Shown: positions 30,104-38,894, counted from the first letter of the stretch. The stretch: DNA of 45,905 nt from Lysobacteraceae bacterium (GCA_021299185.1 JAJTHZ010000117.1:1-45905); one strand, 5' to 3'. Translations and numbers: made by a program. The notes: a model not told the origin generated them from the sequence alone.

Positions 30104-31156
30104 ATGCGCGCCGACGCCCCGCTGCTCGCCGTCGACTCGCTGGCCTGCCGGATCGGCGGCGCGCCGGTGGTCGATGGCGTCGACTTTGCCCTCGCGCGCG
30201 GCGAACTGGCCGCCCTGCTCGGCCCCAGCGGCTGCGGCAAGACCACCACGCTGCGCGCGATCGCCGGCTTCCACCGCCCGCAGTCCGGGCGCGTCGTCCT
30301 GCGCGGCGCGGTGGTCGCGGGCGACGGCATCGACCTCGCGCCCGAACGGCGCGCGATCGGCTTCGTGTTCCAGGACCTCGCCCTGTTCCCGCACCTGGAC
30401 GTGGCCGGCAACGTCGGTTTCGGCCTGCGCGCACTGCCGCGCGACGAGCGCGCCGCGCGGGTGGCGGACCTGCTCGCGCGACTGGAACTCGACGGCCTCG
30501 CCACGCGCCGTCCGCACGAATTGTCCGGCGGCCAGCAGCAGCGCGTGGCGGTGGCGCGCGCGCTCGCCCCGCGCCCCGACCTGCTGCTGCTCGACGAGCC
30601 CTTCTCCAGCCTCGATGCGCGCCTTCGCGTTCGCCTGCGCGAGGCGGTGCGCGACGTGCTGCGCGCGCTCGGCGTGGCCGCGCTGCTGGTGACCCACGAC
30701 CAGGACGAGGCGTTCGCCTTCGCCGACCGGGTCGGGGTGATGCACGCCGGACGCATCGCGCAGTGGGACACGCCGTACGCGATCTACCATCGGCCGGCGA
30801 CCCCGTTCGTCGCCGGCTTCGTCGGTGGCGGCCGCCTGCTGCCCGGAACCGTGCGTACCGACGGCGCGATCGACACCGTGCTCGGTCCGCTGCGGCCCAC
30901 CGGCGCGGCCCTGCCGCCGGGCGCCGCGGTGCGCGTGCTGCTGCGGCCCGACGACCTGCGGCCCGACGCGGCGGGCCCGCTGCGCGCGCGGGTGGTCGAT
31001 GCCGCCTTCCGCGGCGCGGAGACGCTGTACCGGCTGCGGCTCGCCGACGGCACCGAGGTGGAGGCGCTGTTCCCCAGCCACCACGCGCACGCCCCCGGCA
31101 CCGAAGTCGGCCTGCGCACCGACCTCGAGCACGTGGTCGCCTTCGCGGCCGAGTGA
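30104..31156 (+). CDS. ABC transporter ATP-binding protein, FbpC/PotA-like
   Basis: This is a 350-residue ATPase. Walker A is GPSGCGKTT (40-48), followed by a Q-loop in FVFQDLALFPHLDV, the signature LSGGQQQRVAVARAL, Walker B LLLLDEP, and the H-loop THDQDEA. A C-terminal TOBE-like domain (RVLLRPDDLRPDAAG) indicates the ferric-iron/sulfate/polyamine importer class. FVFQDLALFPHLDVAGNVGFGL is most like FbpC. No permease or binding protein lies nearby, so its partners are elsewhere. It is 44 bp after sodB and converges on purK, 4 bp between stops. Confidence 0.9.
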   Translation: MRADAPLLAVDSLACRIGGAPVVDGVDFALARGELAALLGPSGCGKTTTLRAIAGFHRPQSGRVVLRGAVVAGDGIDLAPERRAIGFVFQDLALFPHLDVAGNVGFGLRALPRDERAARVADLLARLELDGLATRRPHELSGGQQQRVAVARALAPRPDLLLLDEPFSSLDARLRVRLREAVRDVLRALGVAALLVTHDQDEAFAFADRVGVMHAGRIAQWDTPYAIYHRPATPFVAGFVGGGRLLPGTVRTDGAIDTVLGPLRPTGAALPPGAAVRVLLRPDDLRPDAAGPLRARVVDAAFRGAETLYRLRLADGTEVEALFPSHHAHAPGTEVGLRTDLEHVVAFAAE

Positions 31157-31160
31157 ATCC

Positions 31161-32291
31161 TCAGCCGAGCGCGGCGATCACCGGCGCGACCTGCTCGACG
31201 CGGCCGAGCGCGGCACCGGCGCGCTGCAGGGCCTCGCGCAACCCGGCCGGGTCCGCGGCGGCGAAGGTCGCATGCCCGACCTTGCGGCCGGCGCGCGGCG
31301 ACTTGCCGTAGTCGTGCCAGTGGCCGACCGGGTCGGCCAGCACGGGCTCGCGCGACGGCAACTCGCCGATCCAGTTCAGCATCGCCGCGGGTCCGCGCGA
31401 GGCCGTGCTGCCCAGCGGCAGGCCGAGCACCGCGCGCAGGTGGTTCTCGAACTGGCTGACCTGCGCGCCCTCGATGGTCCAGTGCCCGGAGTTGTGCACG
31501 CGCGGCGCCATCTCGTTGGCCAGCAGGCGGCCGCCGTGGACGAACAGTTCGAGCGCGAACACGCCGACATAGTCGAGCGCCTCGCCGAGCGCGCGCGCAT
31601 GCGCGAACGCCGCGTCCGCCAGCCGCGCATCGCCCGGCGCCGGCGCGAGGCTGGCGGCGAGGATGCCGTCGGCGTGCCAGTTGCGGGTCAGCGGCCAGGT
31701 GCGGAAGTCGCCGTCGCGACCGCGCACCGCGACCACCGAGCATTCGAAATCGAACGGCACGAACTGCTCGAGGATCAGCGGCACACCGCCGAGCGCGGCC
31801 CACGCCGGATCGGCGTCGGCAGTCGAACGCAGCCGGTATTGCCCCTTGCCGTCGTAGCCGAGCCGGCGCGTCTTGAGCACCGCCGGCGCGCCGATCCGCG
31901 CCAGCGCGGAGTCGAGGTCGGCGCGCGAGTCGACCGCCGCGAACGCCGGCGTGCCCATGCCCAACTGCTCGAACAGCCGCTTCTCGGCCAGCCGGTCCTG
32001 CGCCACCGCCAGCGCGCGCGGCGACGGGAACACGGGCACCCGTTCGGCCAGCCAGTGCGCGGTCTGCGCCGGCACGTTCTCGAAGTCGAAGGTCGCGACG
32101 TCGATCCCGTCGGCGAAGGCGCGCAGTGCGTCGAAGTCGTTCCAGTCGGCCTGCACCAGCGGCGCGACCTGGCCGGCGCAGGCATCCCCGCTGGTGTCGA
32201 GCACGCGGAAGCGCAGGCCGAGCGGCGCGCCGGCCAGGGCCATCATGCGCGCCAATTGCCCGCCGCCGAGGATGCCGATCGTGGTCGCCAT
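31161..32291 (-). CDS. purK: 5-(carboxyamino)imidazole ribonucleotide synthase
   Basis: This is a 376-residue ATP-grasp enzyme that makes N5-CAIR from AIR, bicarbonate and ATP in purine synthesis. The N-terminus is MATTIGILGGGQLARMMALA, the PurK signature. DVATFDFENVP, VLKTRRLGYDGKGQY (ATP-binding lysine) and LFVHGGRLLANEMAPRVHNSGHWT follow in the usual order. The start is 4 bp after the purE stop, giving the classic purEK operon. Confidence 0.96.
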   Translation of the reverse strand: MATTIGILGGGQLARMMALAGAPLGLRFRVLDTSGDACAGQVAPLVQADWNDFDALRAFADGIDVATFDFENVPAQTAHWLAERVPVFPSPRALAVAQDRLAEKRLFEQLGMGTPAFAAVDSRADLDSALARIGAPAVLKTRRLGYDGKGQYRLRSTADADPAWAALGGVPLILEQFVPFDFECSVVAVRGRDGDFRTWPLTRNWHADGILAASLAPAPGDARLADAAFAHARALGEALDYVGVFALELFVHGGRLLANEMAPRVHNSGHWTIEGAQVSQFENHLRAVLGLPLGSTASRGPAAMLNWIGELPSREPVLADPVGHWHDYGKSPRAGRKVGHATFAAADPAGLREALQRAGAALGRVEQVAPVIAALG

Positions 32292-32295
32292 CGGC

Positions 32296-32802
32296 TCAGT
32301 CCCGCGGGTCGGGCTTGGCCAGCACCTGCTCGGTCTGCGAGCGGCGGAAGTCGGCCAGCGCCTGCGCCACGCCCGGATCGTGCAGGGCGAGGATCGCCGC
32401 GGCGGTCAGCGCGGCGTTGATCGCACCGGACGGGCCGATGGCGAAGGTCGACACCGGCACGCCGGCCGGCATCTGCACGATCGAGAGCAGCGAATCGAGC
32501 CCCGACAGCGCCTTCGACTGCACCGGCACGCCGAGCACCGGCAGCACCGTCTTCGCGGCCAGCATGCCGGGCAGGTGCGCCGCGCCGCCGGCGCCGGCGA
32601 TGATCGCGTGCAGGCCGCGCGCCGCGGCCTGCTCGGCATAGGCGAACAGCAGGTCGGGCGTGCGATGGGCCGAGACCACGCGCACCTCGTGCGCGATGCC
32701 GAGCCGTTCCAGCGTGTCGCTGGCGGGCTTCATCGTTTCCCAGTCGGAGCGCGAGCCCATCACCACCCCCACGCGCACCGCCGCCGCTGAAGTTCCGCTC
32801 AT
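32296..32802 (-). CDS. purE: N5-carboxyaminoimidazole ribonucleotide mutase
   Basis: This is a 168-residue class I PurE that isomerises N5-CAIR to [21 protein letters not shown] is the substrate loop, [15 protein letters not shown] holds the catalytic His, and [17 protein letters not shown] and [20 protein letters not shown] complete the active site. The normal octameric family length is matched. It is first in purEK and divergent from the Trm112-like gene with a 62-bp shared promoter region. Confidence 0.96.
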   Translation of the reverse strand: MSGTSAAAVRVGVVMGSRSDWETMKPASDTLERLGIAHEVRVVSAHRTPDLLFAYAEQAAARGLHAIIAGAGGAAHLPGMLAAKTVLPVLGVPVQSKALSGLDSLLSIVQMPAGVPVSTFAIGPSGAINAALTAAAILALHDPGVAQALADFRRSQTEQVLAKPDPRD

Positions 32803-32864
32803 GGCCGGGACCCGTCGAAAACGCTATCTTAGCGCCGTCCCCGCCGGAGCACGCACGCCACGCC

Positions 32865-33137
32865 ATGGGCATCGACCAGCGCCTGATCGACCTCCTCTGC
32901 TGCCCGGTGAGCAAGGTCCCGGTGGCCGCGCTCGCGACGCGCCAACTGGAGTACATCAACCGCGAGATCGCGGGCGGCGGCGTGCGCACGGTGGCCGGCG
33001 CGGCGGTGGCCGGCGCGCTCAGCGCGGGGCTCGTCACCACCGACGGCAAGGTCGTCTACCGGGTGGACGACGGCATCCCGGTGATGCTGCCCGAAGAAGG
33101 CATCGGCACCACCCAGTTCGCCGATTTCCCGCGCTGA
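32865..33137 (+). CDS. Trm112-like / UPF0434-family small protein
   Basis: This is a 90-residue protein. MGIDQRLIDLLCCPVSKVPV and a C-terminal VVYRVDDGIPVMLPEEGI match the Trm112/YcaR family. It has a ~30-residue Gly/Ala-rich insertion (INREIAGGGVRTVAGAAVAG region) between the two. Only one cysteine pair, CC at residues 12-13, is present, so a complete zinc knuckle is absent. The family often scaffolds methyltransferases, but no partner lies here. It precedes nadC by 6 bp and is probably cotranscribed. Confidence 0.85.
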   Translation: MGIDQRLIDLLCCPVSKVPVAALATRQLEYINREIAGGGVRTVAGAAVAGALSAGLVTTDGKVVYRVDDGIPVMLPEEGIGTTQFADFPR

Positions 33138-33143
33138 CGCCCG

Positions 33144-33992
33144 ATGCCGGCGCTGCTGCCGCCGCGGGCGGTGATCGACGACGACGTGGCGCGCGCGCTG
33201 GCCGAGGACATCGGCACCGGTGATGCCACCGCCGCGCTGGTGCCGGCCTCGCGCAGCGCCACGGCGCGGATCGTGGCCAAGGAAGCCGGCGTGCTGGCCG
33301 GTCGCGCCTGGGCGCAGGCCTGCTTCGAACGGCTGGCGCCGGACGTGCGCCTGCACTGGGCGCGCGACGACGGCGAGCGCTTCGCCGACGGCGATCTGCT
33401 GTGCCGGCTCGAAGGCCCGGCGCGCGCCCTGCTCGCGGCGGAGCGCAGCGCGCTGAACTTCCTGCAGACCCTCAGCGCCACCGCGACGGTCGCAGCCGCC
33501 TTCGTGCACGCGGTGGCCGGCACCGGGGCGACCATCCTCGACACCCGCAAGACCCTGCCCGGCCTGCGGCTCGCGCAGAAATACGCGGTGCGCGCCGGCG
33601 GCGCCAGCAACCATCGCATCGGCCTGTTCGACGCGATGCTGATCAAGGAGAACCACGTCGCCTGCGCCGGCGGCGTGGCGGCTGCGATCGGCGCGGCGCG
33701 CGCGGCCTCGCCGGGACTGCTGCTGGAGGTCGAGGTCGAGACCCTGGCCGAACTGGACGAGGCGCTCGCCTGCGCGCCGGACCGCATCATGCTCGACGAC
33801 TTCGCGCTCGACGACCTGCGCGAGGCCGTGCGCCGCACCGCGAGGCGCGTGCCGCTGGAGTCCTCGGGCAGCGTCTCGCTGGCGACGGTGCGCGCGGTGG
33901 CCGAGACCGGCGTGGACTACATCTCGGTCGGCGCGCTGACCAAGCACGTGCGCGCGGTCGACCTCTCGATGCGGATCGACCTCGCGCGCTGA
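33144..33992 (+). CDS. nadC: Nicotinate-nucleotide pyrophosphorylase (carboxylating)
   Basis: This is a 282-residue quinolinate phosphoribosyltransferase making nicotinate mononucleotide from quinolinate and PRPP for NAD synthesis. Residue landmarks are EDIGTGDATAALV, ERSALNFLQTLSATAT, DTRKTLPGLRLAQKYAVRAGGASNHR, LIKENHV, IMLDDF, LESSGSVSLATVR and YISVGALTKHV, all conserved in the family. It ends 16 bp from the convergent FHA gene. Confidence 0.97.
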   Translation: MPALLPPRAVIDDDVARALAEDIGTGDATAALVPASRSATARIVAKEAGVLAGRAWAQACFERLAPDVRLHWARDDGERFADGDLLCRLEGPARALLAAERSALNFLQTLSATATVAAAFVHAVAGTGATILDTRKTLPGLRLAQKYAVRAGGASNHRIGLFDAMLIKENHVACAGGVAAAIGAARAASPGLLLEVEVETLAELDEALACAPDRIMLDDFALDDLREAVRRTARRVPLESSGSVSLATVRAVAETGVDYISVGALTKHVRAVDLSMRIDLAR

Positions 33993-34008
33993 TCGCGCGG
34001 ACCCGGCT

Positions 34009-34818
34009 TCAGCCCAGCAGGCCGAAGTACCAGGCCGCCGCGCCGACTGCCGCGACCGCGAGCACGGCGAGCACCACCCAGCCGATGCCGCCGCCGCCCT
34101 TCTCGGCCGGCGGCGCGGCCGCGGGTGCCGGCGCCGTGGCCGGCTTGGCGGCCTGCTGCACCTCCATGCCGGGGGCCACCAGCAGGAAGCGCACGGTGTC
34201 GAGGCGCAGTTCCTCGCCGGGCTTGAGCAGGCCCTGGTGCACGCGCTTGCCGGCGATGAAGGTGCCGTTGGCGGAGCCGAGGTCCTCGACCGCGATGCCG
34301 TCCGGCATAACCGACAGCTTGGCGTGGTGGCGCGAGATCTCCTCGCCCGGAACGCTGATGTCGCATTCGCTGTGGCGCCCCACGGTCACGGTGCCGAACA
34401 GCGGGTAGGTCTTGCCGAAGGTGGTGCCGCTGACGCCGCGCAGGACGAACTTCGGCAGCGCCATGCGCACGCGCGTGCGGCCGTCGTCCTCGGCGTCCTG
34501 CTTCTTCGGCGGCGCGACGGGCGCCGCGGCCGGGCGGTCGAGCGCGACCACGCGCGCGCCGACCTTCGCGAACAGCACCAGGTCGCCGGGCTTGATCGGT
34601 GTGTCCGCCGTCGCCTGGCGCCCGTTGACGACCACCACGCTGCCGTCGCCGACCGGCCGCACGCTACCGGATTCGCCGCGGCAGGTGATCTCGCAATGCT
34701 GGTGGGCGATGCCGGGCGCGACGATCGTGATGTCGCTGCCGGCGCCGCTGCCGACCCGCGTCACGCCATCCTTGAGTTCATGCGGCGCATGCTCGCCGTT
34801 GGGGAACAGCAGCTTCAT
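34009..34818 (-). CDS. Membrane-anchored protein with two FHA domains
   Basis: This is a 269-residue protein. FHA-1 (residues ~15-75) contains VGSGAGSDITIVAPGIAHQH, where the Arg and Ser that bind phosphothreonine in canonical FHA are replaced. FHA-2 (~135-205) is canonical: VGRHSECDISVPGEEISRHH and DLGSANGTFIAGKRVHQG. A Pro/Ala linker is followed by a C-terminal membrane helix (GWVVLAVLAVAAVGAAAWYF). AGGACC lies before the ATG at 34818. It starts 34 bp after the kinase stop in the same direction, so it probably reads phosphothreonine made by that kinase. Confidence 0.9.
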   Translation of the reverse strand: MKLLFPNGEHAPHELKDGVTRVGSGAGSDITIVAPGIAHQHCEITCRGESGSVRPVGDGSVVVVNGRQATADTPIKPGDLVLFAKVGARVVALDRPAAAPVAPPKKQDAEDDGRTRVRMALPKFVLRGVSGTTFGKTYPLFGTVTVGRHSECDISVPGEEISRHHAKLSVMPDGIAVEDLGSANGTFIAGKRVHQGLLKPGEELRLDTVRFLLVAPGMEVQQAAKPATAPAPAAAPPAEKGGGGIGWVVLAVLAVAAVGAAAWYFGLLG

Positions 34819-34852
34819 CTTCGGTCCTGCCCATCGACGGGGGAGCGCCCCG

Positions 34853-37255
34853 TCAGTCGATCTCCCGCACCACGCGGAAGCCCACGGTGTTCGCCGACAC
34901 GTCGGCGCCGAACGCCTCGCGCTGGCGCGGATCGGCGGCGTCCGCCGTGCTGTGCCAGGCGCTGCCCATCGCGGTCCGCTCGCGGCAGCCGGGTGCGCAA
35001 TCCGCGACCCATTCGCGGACGTTGCCGGCGATATCGTACACAGCGCCCGCCGAGGCATCAAAACGACGTGAGGGCGACGTCGCGGCGAAGCCATCGTCGC
35101 AGGCCAGTGCGTCGTTGTCGCGGTACTTGGCGCGGAACGCCGCGTCGGCGAGGTTCGCCTTGCAATCCGCGGGCGCGGGCGCGCCTGCGGCCAGCGCCAG
35201 CCACTCGGCCGCGGTCGGCAGCCGGTAACGCTTGCCGGTGCGCCGGGTCAGCCATTCGGCGTATGCCTCGGCATCGCCAGCGGTGATGCACACCACGGGG
35301 TGGTCGCCGCCCTGCTCCACGTCGGGCTTCTCGAACGAGCGCGAGCGCGAGGAGCGGAAGAACGACTCGCGGTCGCGGCACGCGGGGCGATCGCGGCGCG
35401 CGGTCGATCCGCCGTCGGCCCAGAAGGCCCGGAACTCGGCCAGCGTGGTCTCGCCACGCGCCACCGCGAGTCGAGCGCCCGCGACCACCACCATCTCCGG
35501 ACCCCGCGCCTTGTCGCCGGCACGGTCGCGGAACACGAACCCGGGCTTGCCGATGCCGGCAGCCGCGCGCAGGCCGCGCTGCGCGTCCTGCGAGCCGGGG
35601 TCGAACAGCAGGGCGCGCTCGAAGCCGGCCTTGGCGGCGGCCCCGTCCCAGGCTTCGACCGCGCGGCGCGCGCCCGCCAGCGCCTCGTCGCGCAGTGCGG
35701 CCATGCGCGCGGCCAGCCGCGCGCCGAGTTCGGCGCCCTCCGGCACCTCGCCGGCGATCTCGCGTGCGCGGCCGATGAAGTCCACGAACGCGCGCGTGTC
35801 GCCCTCGGCCAGGGACTTTTCGGCCAACTCGGCATACGCCGCCGCGGTGGCGACCAGTCCCTCGCGGGCCCGCGTCGCATCGGCCGCGGCGCGGAAGCGC
35901 TCGGCCAGGCGCAGCGCCAGGCGATAGCGCTCGAGCGCATTGCGGCCGGGCGGGTTGCCGAGCCGCTGCGCGGCGACATCGGCACGTGCGATCGCGAGCA
36001 GGCTGGCGATCGGATCCTGCACGCCGGTGTCGATCGCGCGCTGCAAGGCTTGCGGATCGTCGGGCGGTGCGTCCGGCGGCACCGTGGCGTCGATCGGCGC
36101 ACCCACCGCCGGCGCGGGCTCCATCGCGGCGTCGCTCGCCGCGGCGGGCGACGCCTCGCCCACTGCCGACGGGGCGACGGGCGGCGGCGCCACCGCGACC
36201 GCGGGCGCCGGCGCGGGATCGGCGCCGCGCTGGCCCATGAAGGCCGCCAGGCCCAGCCCGCCGAGGCCCAGCACGATCGCGGCGACCGCAGGCCACAGCA
36301 GGCGCGACCCGGGCGCAGCCGCGTCGGGCGTCGGCAGGCGAGCCGGCGCCGGCGTCGCCACCGTGGGGGCCGCCGCGGCAGCCGGCGGATCGAGCCGCGG
36401 CAGGGCCTCGTGCACGCCGGTGGTGCGCACGCTGGGCAGTCCGATGCTGAAGCCGGCGCTGGCGCCGACCGCCTCCAGCGCGGCGACGAAGGCCTCGCTG
36501 TCGGGGAAACGATCCGCCGGGTCCTTGGCCAGCGCGCGATCCACCAGCGGCTGCCATGCCGCGAGCCGCTGCGGCAGGCGCGGCACCGGCTCGAACACGT
36601 GCGCATAGGCGATCGCGAAACCGTCCTCGCCGTCGAACGGCGGCTGTCCGGTCAGCGCCTCGTAGGCCACCGCGCCCAGCGAGTACAGGTCGGAGCGCGC
36701 GTCGACGTTGCCGCCGCGCGCCTGTTCGGGACTCATGTAATGGCTGGTGCCGACGCTGGCGCCGGCGTTGGTCAGGCGCGAGGTGCGGGTCACCGCGCGG
36801 GCGATGCCGAAGTCGGTCAGCACCGGGTTGTCGCTGGCGTCGAACAGGATGTTGGCCGGCGAGACGTCGCGGTGCACGAAGCCGCGCAGGTGGGCGAAGC
36901 CCAGCGCGCGCGCGACGCCGGCCAGCACGAGCGCCACCTCCGACGCGTCCGGCGGACCGGCTTTGATGCGCTGGGCGAAGTCGCCGCCCGGCAGGTGCTG
37001 CATCGAGAAGTAGTGCAGCTGCTGCTCGGTCACGCCGACGTCGTAGACGGCGACGATGTTGGGGTGCGACAGCGACGCGAGCGTGCGCGCCTCCATCAGG
37101 AAGCGACGCGAGAAGTTCGGATCGGCGACCAGCGCAGGCGTCATGACCTTGAGCGCGACTTCGCGCTCGAGCGAGGTCTGCACGGCCAGGTACACCGTGG
37201 CCATGCCGCCGACGCCGATCTCCTGCTTGATCGTGTATCCCGCTACCTGGATCAC
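34853..37255 (-). CDS. Membrane Ser/Thr protein kinase with C-terminal FGE-sulfatase-like domain
   Basis: This is an 800-residue protein from a GTG at 37255; the frame opens further upstream without family similarity. The Hanks-type kinase spans ~5-265: glycine loop GVGGMATVYLA, Lys36, Glu56, HRDVSPAN (128-135), DFG (148-150), and GTSHYMSPEQA. The usual catalytic-loop Lys is Ser, as in the HRDVSPxN group, so activity is still likely. A Pro/Ala juxtamembrane segment leads to a helix at ~319-340, a helical periplasmic region, and a formylglycine-generating-enzyme-like domain (~600-800: VVCITAGDAEAYAEWLTRRT, LPTAAEWLALA, DIAGNVREWVADC). The catalytic cysteines of true FGE are not evident, so it is probably a ligand-binding fold. 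Confidence 0.9.
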   Translation of the reverse strand: MIQVAGYTIKQEIGVGGMATVYLAVQTSLEREVALKVMTPALVADPNFSRRFLMEARTLASLSHPNIVAVYDVGVTEQQLHYFSMQHLPGGDFAQRIKAGPPDASEVALVLAGVARALGFAHLRGFVHRDVSPANILFDASDNPVLTDFGIARAVTRTSRLTNAGASVGTSHYMSPEQARGGNVDARSDLYSLGAVAYEALTGQPPFDGEDGFAIAYAHVFEPVPRLPQRLAAWQPLVDRALAKDPADRFPDSEAFVAALEAVGASAGFSIGLPSVRTTGVHEALPRLDPPAAAAAPTVATPAPARLPTPDAAAPGSRLLWPAVAAIVLGLGGLGLAAFMGQRGADPAPAPAVAVAPPPVAPSAVGEASPAAASDAAMEPAPAVGAPIDATVPPDAPPDDPQALQRAIDTGVQDPIASLLAIARADVAAQRLGNPPGRNALERYRLALRLAERFRAAADATRAREGLVATAAAYAELAEKSLAEGDTRAFVDFIGRAREIAGEVPEGAELGARLAARMAALRDEALAGARRAVEAWDGAAAKAGFERALLFDPGSQDAQRGLRAAAGIGKPGFVFRDRAGDKARGPEMVVVAGARLAVARGETTLAEFRAFWADGGSTARRDRPACRDRESFFRSSRSRSFEKPDVEQGGDHPVVCITAGDAEAYAEWLTRRTGKRYRLPTAAEWLALAAGAPAPADCKANLADAAFRAKYRDNDALACDDGFAATSPSRRFDASAGAVYDIAGNVREWVADCAPGCRERTAMGSAWHSTADAADPRQREAFGADVSANTVGFRVVREID

Positions 37256-37420
37256 GCCGACCCGGCCCGTGGATTCCCCTGTGGCCGACGATTGTAGTGC
37301 CGCCGGCGTCCGCGCTGCGGAACCGGTTGGCAATCCGGGCCCGCGCGGGGTCGGCCCGGGGGTGGACTTGCCGCCCGTGTCACCACACGTCACGCTTTGG
37401 GTTTTCCCGCAGGTCCTTCC

Positions 37421-37744
37421 ATGGCTTTCAGCATCGCGGTGTTCGTGCTGGCTTCGGCCGGCGTGGTCTGGTGGTTTTCCGCCACCGAGGCCCGTGAGCG
37501 CGCCCGTGCGCACGCTCAGGCGGCCTGCGCCCGGGCGGGCGTGCAACTGCTGGATGCGACCGTGATGCTGCGCCGCCTGCGGGTCAGGCGCGCCGCGGAG
37601 GGGCTGGTGCTGGAGCGGCGCTACGCGTTCGAGTTCAGCCCCGACGGCGTGCACCGCGTGCAGGGCCACATCGACCTGCGGGGGCGGGAACTGGTGTCGG
37701 CGACGGTGCCGTTTTCGGCGCCGCCGGGCCCCGGACCTACTTGA
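37421..37744 (+). CDS. DUF3301-family membrane-anchored protein
   Basis: This is a 107-residue protein. An N-terminal helix (MAFSIAVFVLASAGVVWWFS) is followed by EARERARAHAQAACARAGVQ LLDATVMLRR, then a strand-rich tail (LERRYAFEFSPDGVHRVQGHI), which is the DUF3301 pattern of unknown function. CAGGT lies 5 nt before the ATG. The last 8 bp overlap the convergent sspB. It is divergent from the kinase gene across 165 bp. Confidence 0.85.
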   Translation: MAFSIAVFVLASAGVVWWFSATEARERARAHAQAACARAGVQLLDATVMLRRLRVRRAAEGLVLERRYAFEFSPDGVHRVQGHIDLRGRELVSATVPFSAPPGPGPT

Positions 37745-38138
37745 CCACGCGCAGGCGCGGGCCGCCGCGCACCGGCTCCGGCGGATCGGCCGGCGGCGGC
37801 GTGGGCGCCACCGGCTCGGCCGGAAACATCATGCCCTGCCCGTTTTCCTGCGCGTAGATCGCCAGCACCGCGCCGAGCGGCACCACCACGTGGTGGCTGA
37901 CGCCGCCGAAGCGCGCCATGAAGGAAATGCGCTCGTTGCCGAGGTCGAGGTCGGACACCGCGCGCATGGCGATGTTGAGCACGATCTGGCCGTCCTTCAC
38001 CGAGGCGGACGGTACCTGCACGCCGGGCAGGCGCGCGTCCACCAGCAGGTAGGGCGTGAGCGCGTTGTCGCTCACCCACTGGTACATGGCCCGCACCAGG
38101 TAGGGGCGGTTGCTGGTCATCGGAGGCGCGCTGGCCAT
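37737..38138 (-). CDS. sspB: ClpXP protease specificity-enhancing factor
   Basis: This is a 133-residue adaptor that delivers ssrA-tagged proteins to ClpXP. The ordered domain carries RPYLVRAMYQWVSDNALTPY, VLNIAMRAVSDLDLGNERISFMARFGG and VPLGAVLAIYAQENGQGMMF. A Pro-rich linker ends in RGGPRLRVVK, the short C-terminal ClpX-binding motif, which is intact. It lies 7 bp after sspA. The 3' end overlaps the DUF3301 gene. Confidence 0.95.
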   Translation of the reverse strand: MASAPPMTSNRPYLVRAMYQWVSDNALTPYLLVDARLPGVQVPSASVKDGQIVLNIAMRAVSDLDLGNERISFMARFGGVSHHVVVPLGAVLAIYAQENGQGMMFPAEPVAPTPPPADPPEPVRGGPRLRVVK

Positions 38139-38145
38139 GGTCGGA

Positions 38146-38811
38146 TCAGCCGGGCCGCAGGGCTTTTTCGTCGTCGGTCATGCTGCGCAGGAAGCCCGGG
38201 TTGCGGAAGATGCGCTCGCCGTAGTCGGTGATCGGCTGCGCTTCCTTGGGCAACACCACGCCCAGCGACGGCAGGCGCCAGACCAGCGGCGCCAGCGCGC
38301 AATCGGCGAGGCTCATCTCGGTGTTGAGGAAGAACTTCGCCGCCTTGAACACCGGGACGCTGCCCATCAGCGCCTCGCGCAAGCGCTTGCGTGCGGTCTC
38401 GGCGGTGCTCTTGGTGCCGGTCTGGATGGTGTCGACGAAGGGAAACCAGTCCTGCTGCAGGCGCACCACGCCGAGCCGCACGCGGGCACGCGACAGCGGA
38501 TCGACCGGCATCAGCGGCGGATGCGGATAGCGCTCGTCGAGGTACTCGGCGATCACGTTGACGTCGTAGAGCACGAGGTCGCGGTCGACCAGGGTCGGCA
38601 GCGTCTGGCTGGGGTTGAGGTCGGCGAGGTCCTCGGGCGGGTCGTTCGGGTCGACCACCACCAGGTCGTAGGACACGCCCTTGGCCGCCAGCACCAGCCG
38701 CGCGCAATGGCTGGCCAGGTCGTTGCGGCCCGAAAACAGGGTCAACACGGTCCGCACGCGCGAAGTCGCGGCGGGCTTGCGTTTGCCCCAGGTAGCCAAC
38801 GTCGTGCTCAA
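38146..38811 (-). CDS. sspA: Stringent starvation protein A (GST-fold RNA polymerase-associated regulator)
   Basis: This is a 221-residue glutathione-transferase-fold protein. The thioredoxin-like N-terminal half has VLTLFSGRNDLASHCARLVL, NPSQTLPTLVDRDLVLYDVN and EYLDERYPHPPLMPVDP. The helical C-terminal half has MSLADCALAPLVWRLPSLGV. SspA binds RNA polymerase rather than acting as a transferase, and PHP in the surface pocket is kept. It follows petC by 118 bp, a linkage (petABC-sspA-sspB) common in beta- and gammaproteobacteria. Confidence 0.95.
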   Translation of the reverse strand: MSTTLATWGKRKPAATSRVRTVLTLFSGRNDLASHCARLVLAAKGVSYDLVVVDPNDPPEDLADLNPSQTLPTLVDRDLVLYDVNVIAEYLDERYPHPPLMPVDPLSRARVRLGVVRLQQDWFPFVDTIQTGTKSTAETARKRLREALMGSVPVFKAAKFFLNTEMSLADCALAPLVWRLPSLGVVLPKEAQPITDYGERIFRNPGFLRSMTDDEKALRPG

Positions 38812-38894
38812 GGCATCCTCTCCCCGGTGTCCCGGCCCTGCTACGCCCCCGACGGAGCGTCACAAAGCCTACACCTGGCAAACACGAGCGTGAA

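Noticed and set aside
36854-36885. Kinase judged inactive because HRDVSPAN lacks the usual Lys
   Set aside because: HRDVSPxN occurs in many bacterial Hanks-type kinases, and the other catalytic residues are present.
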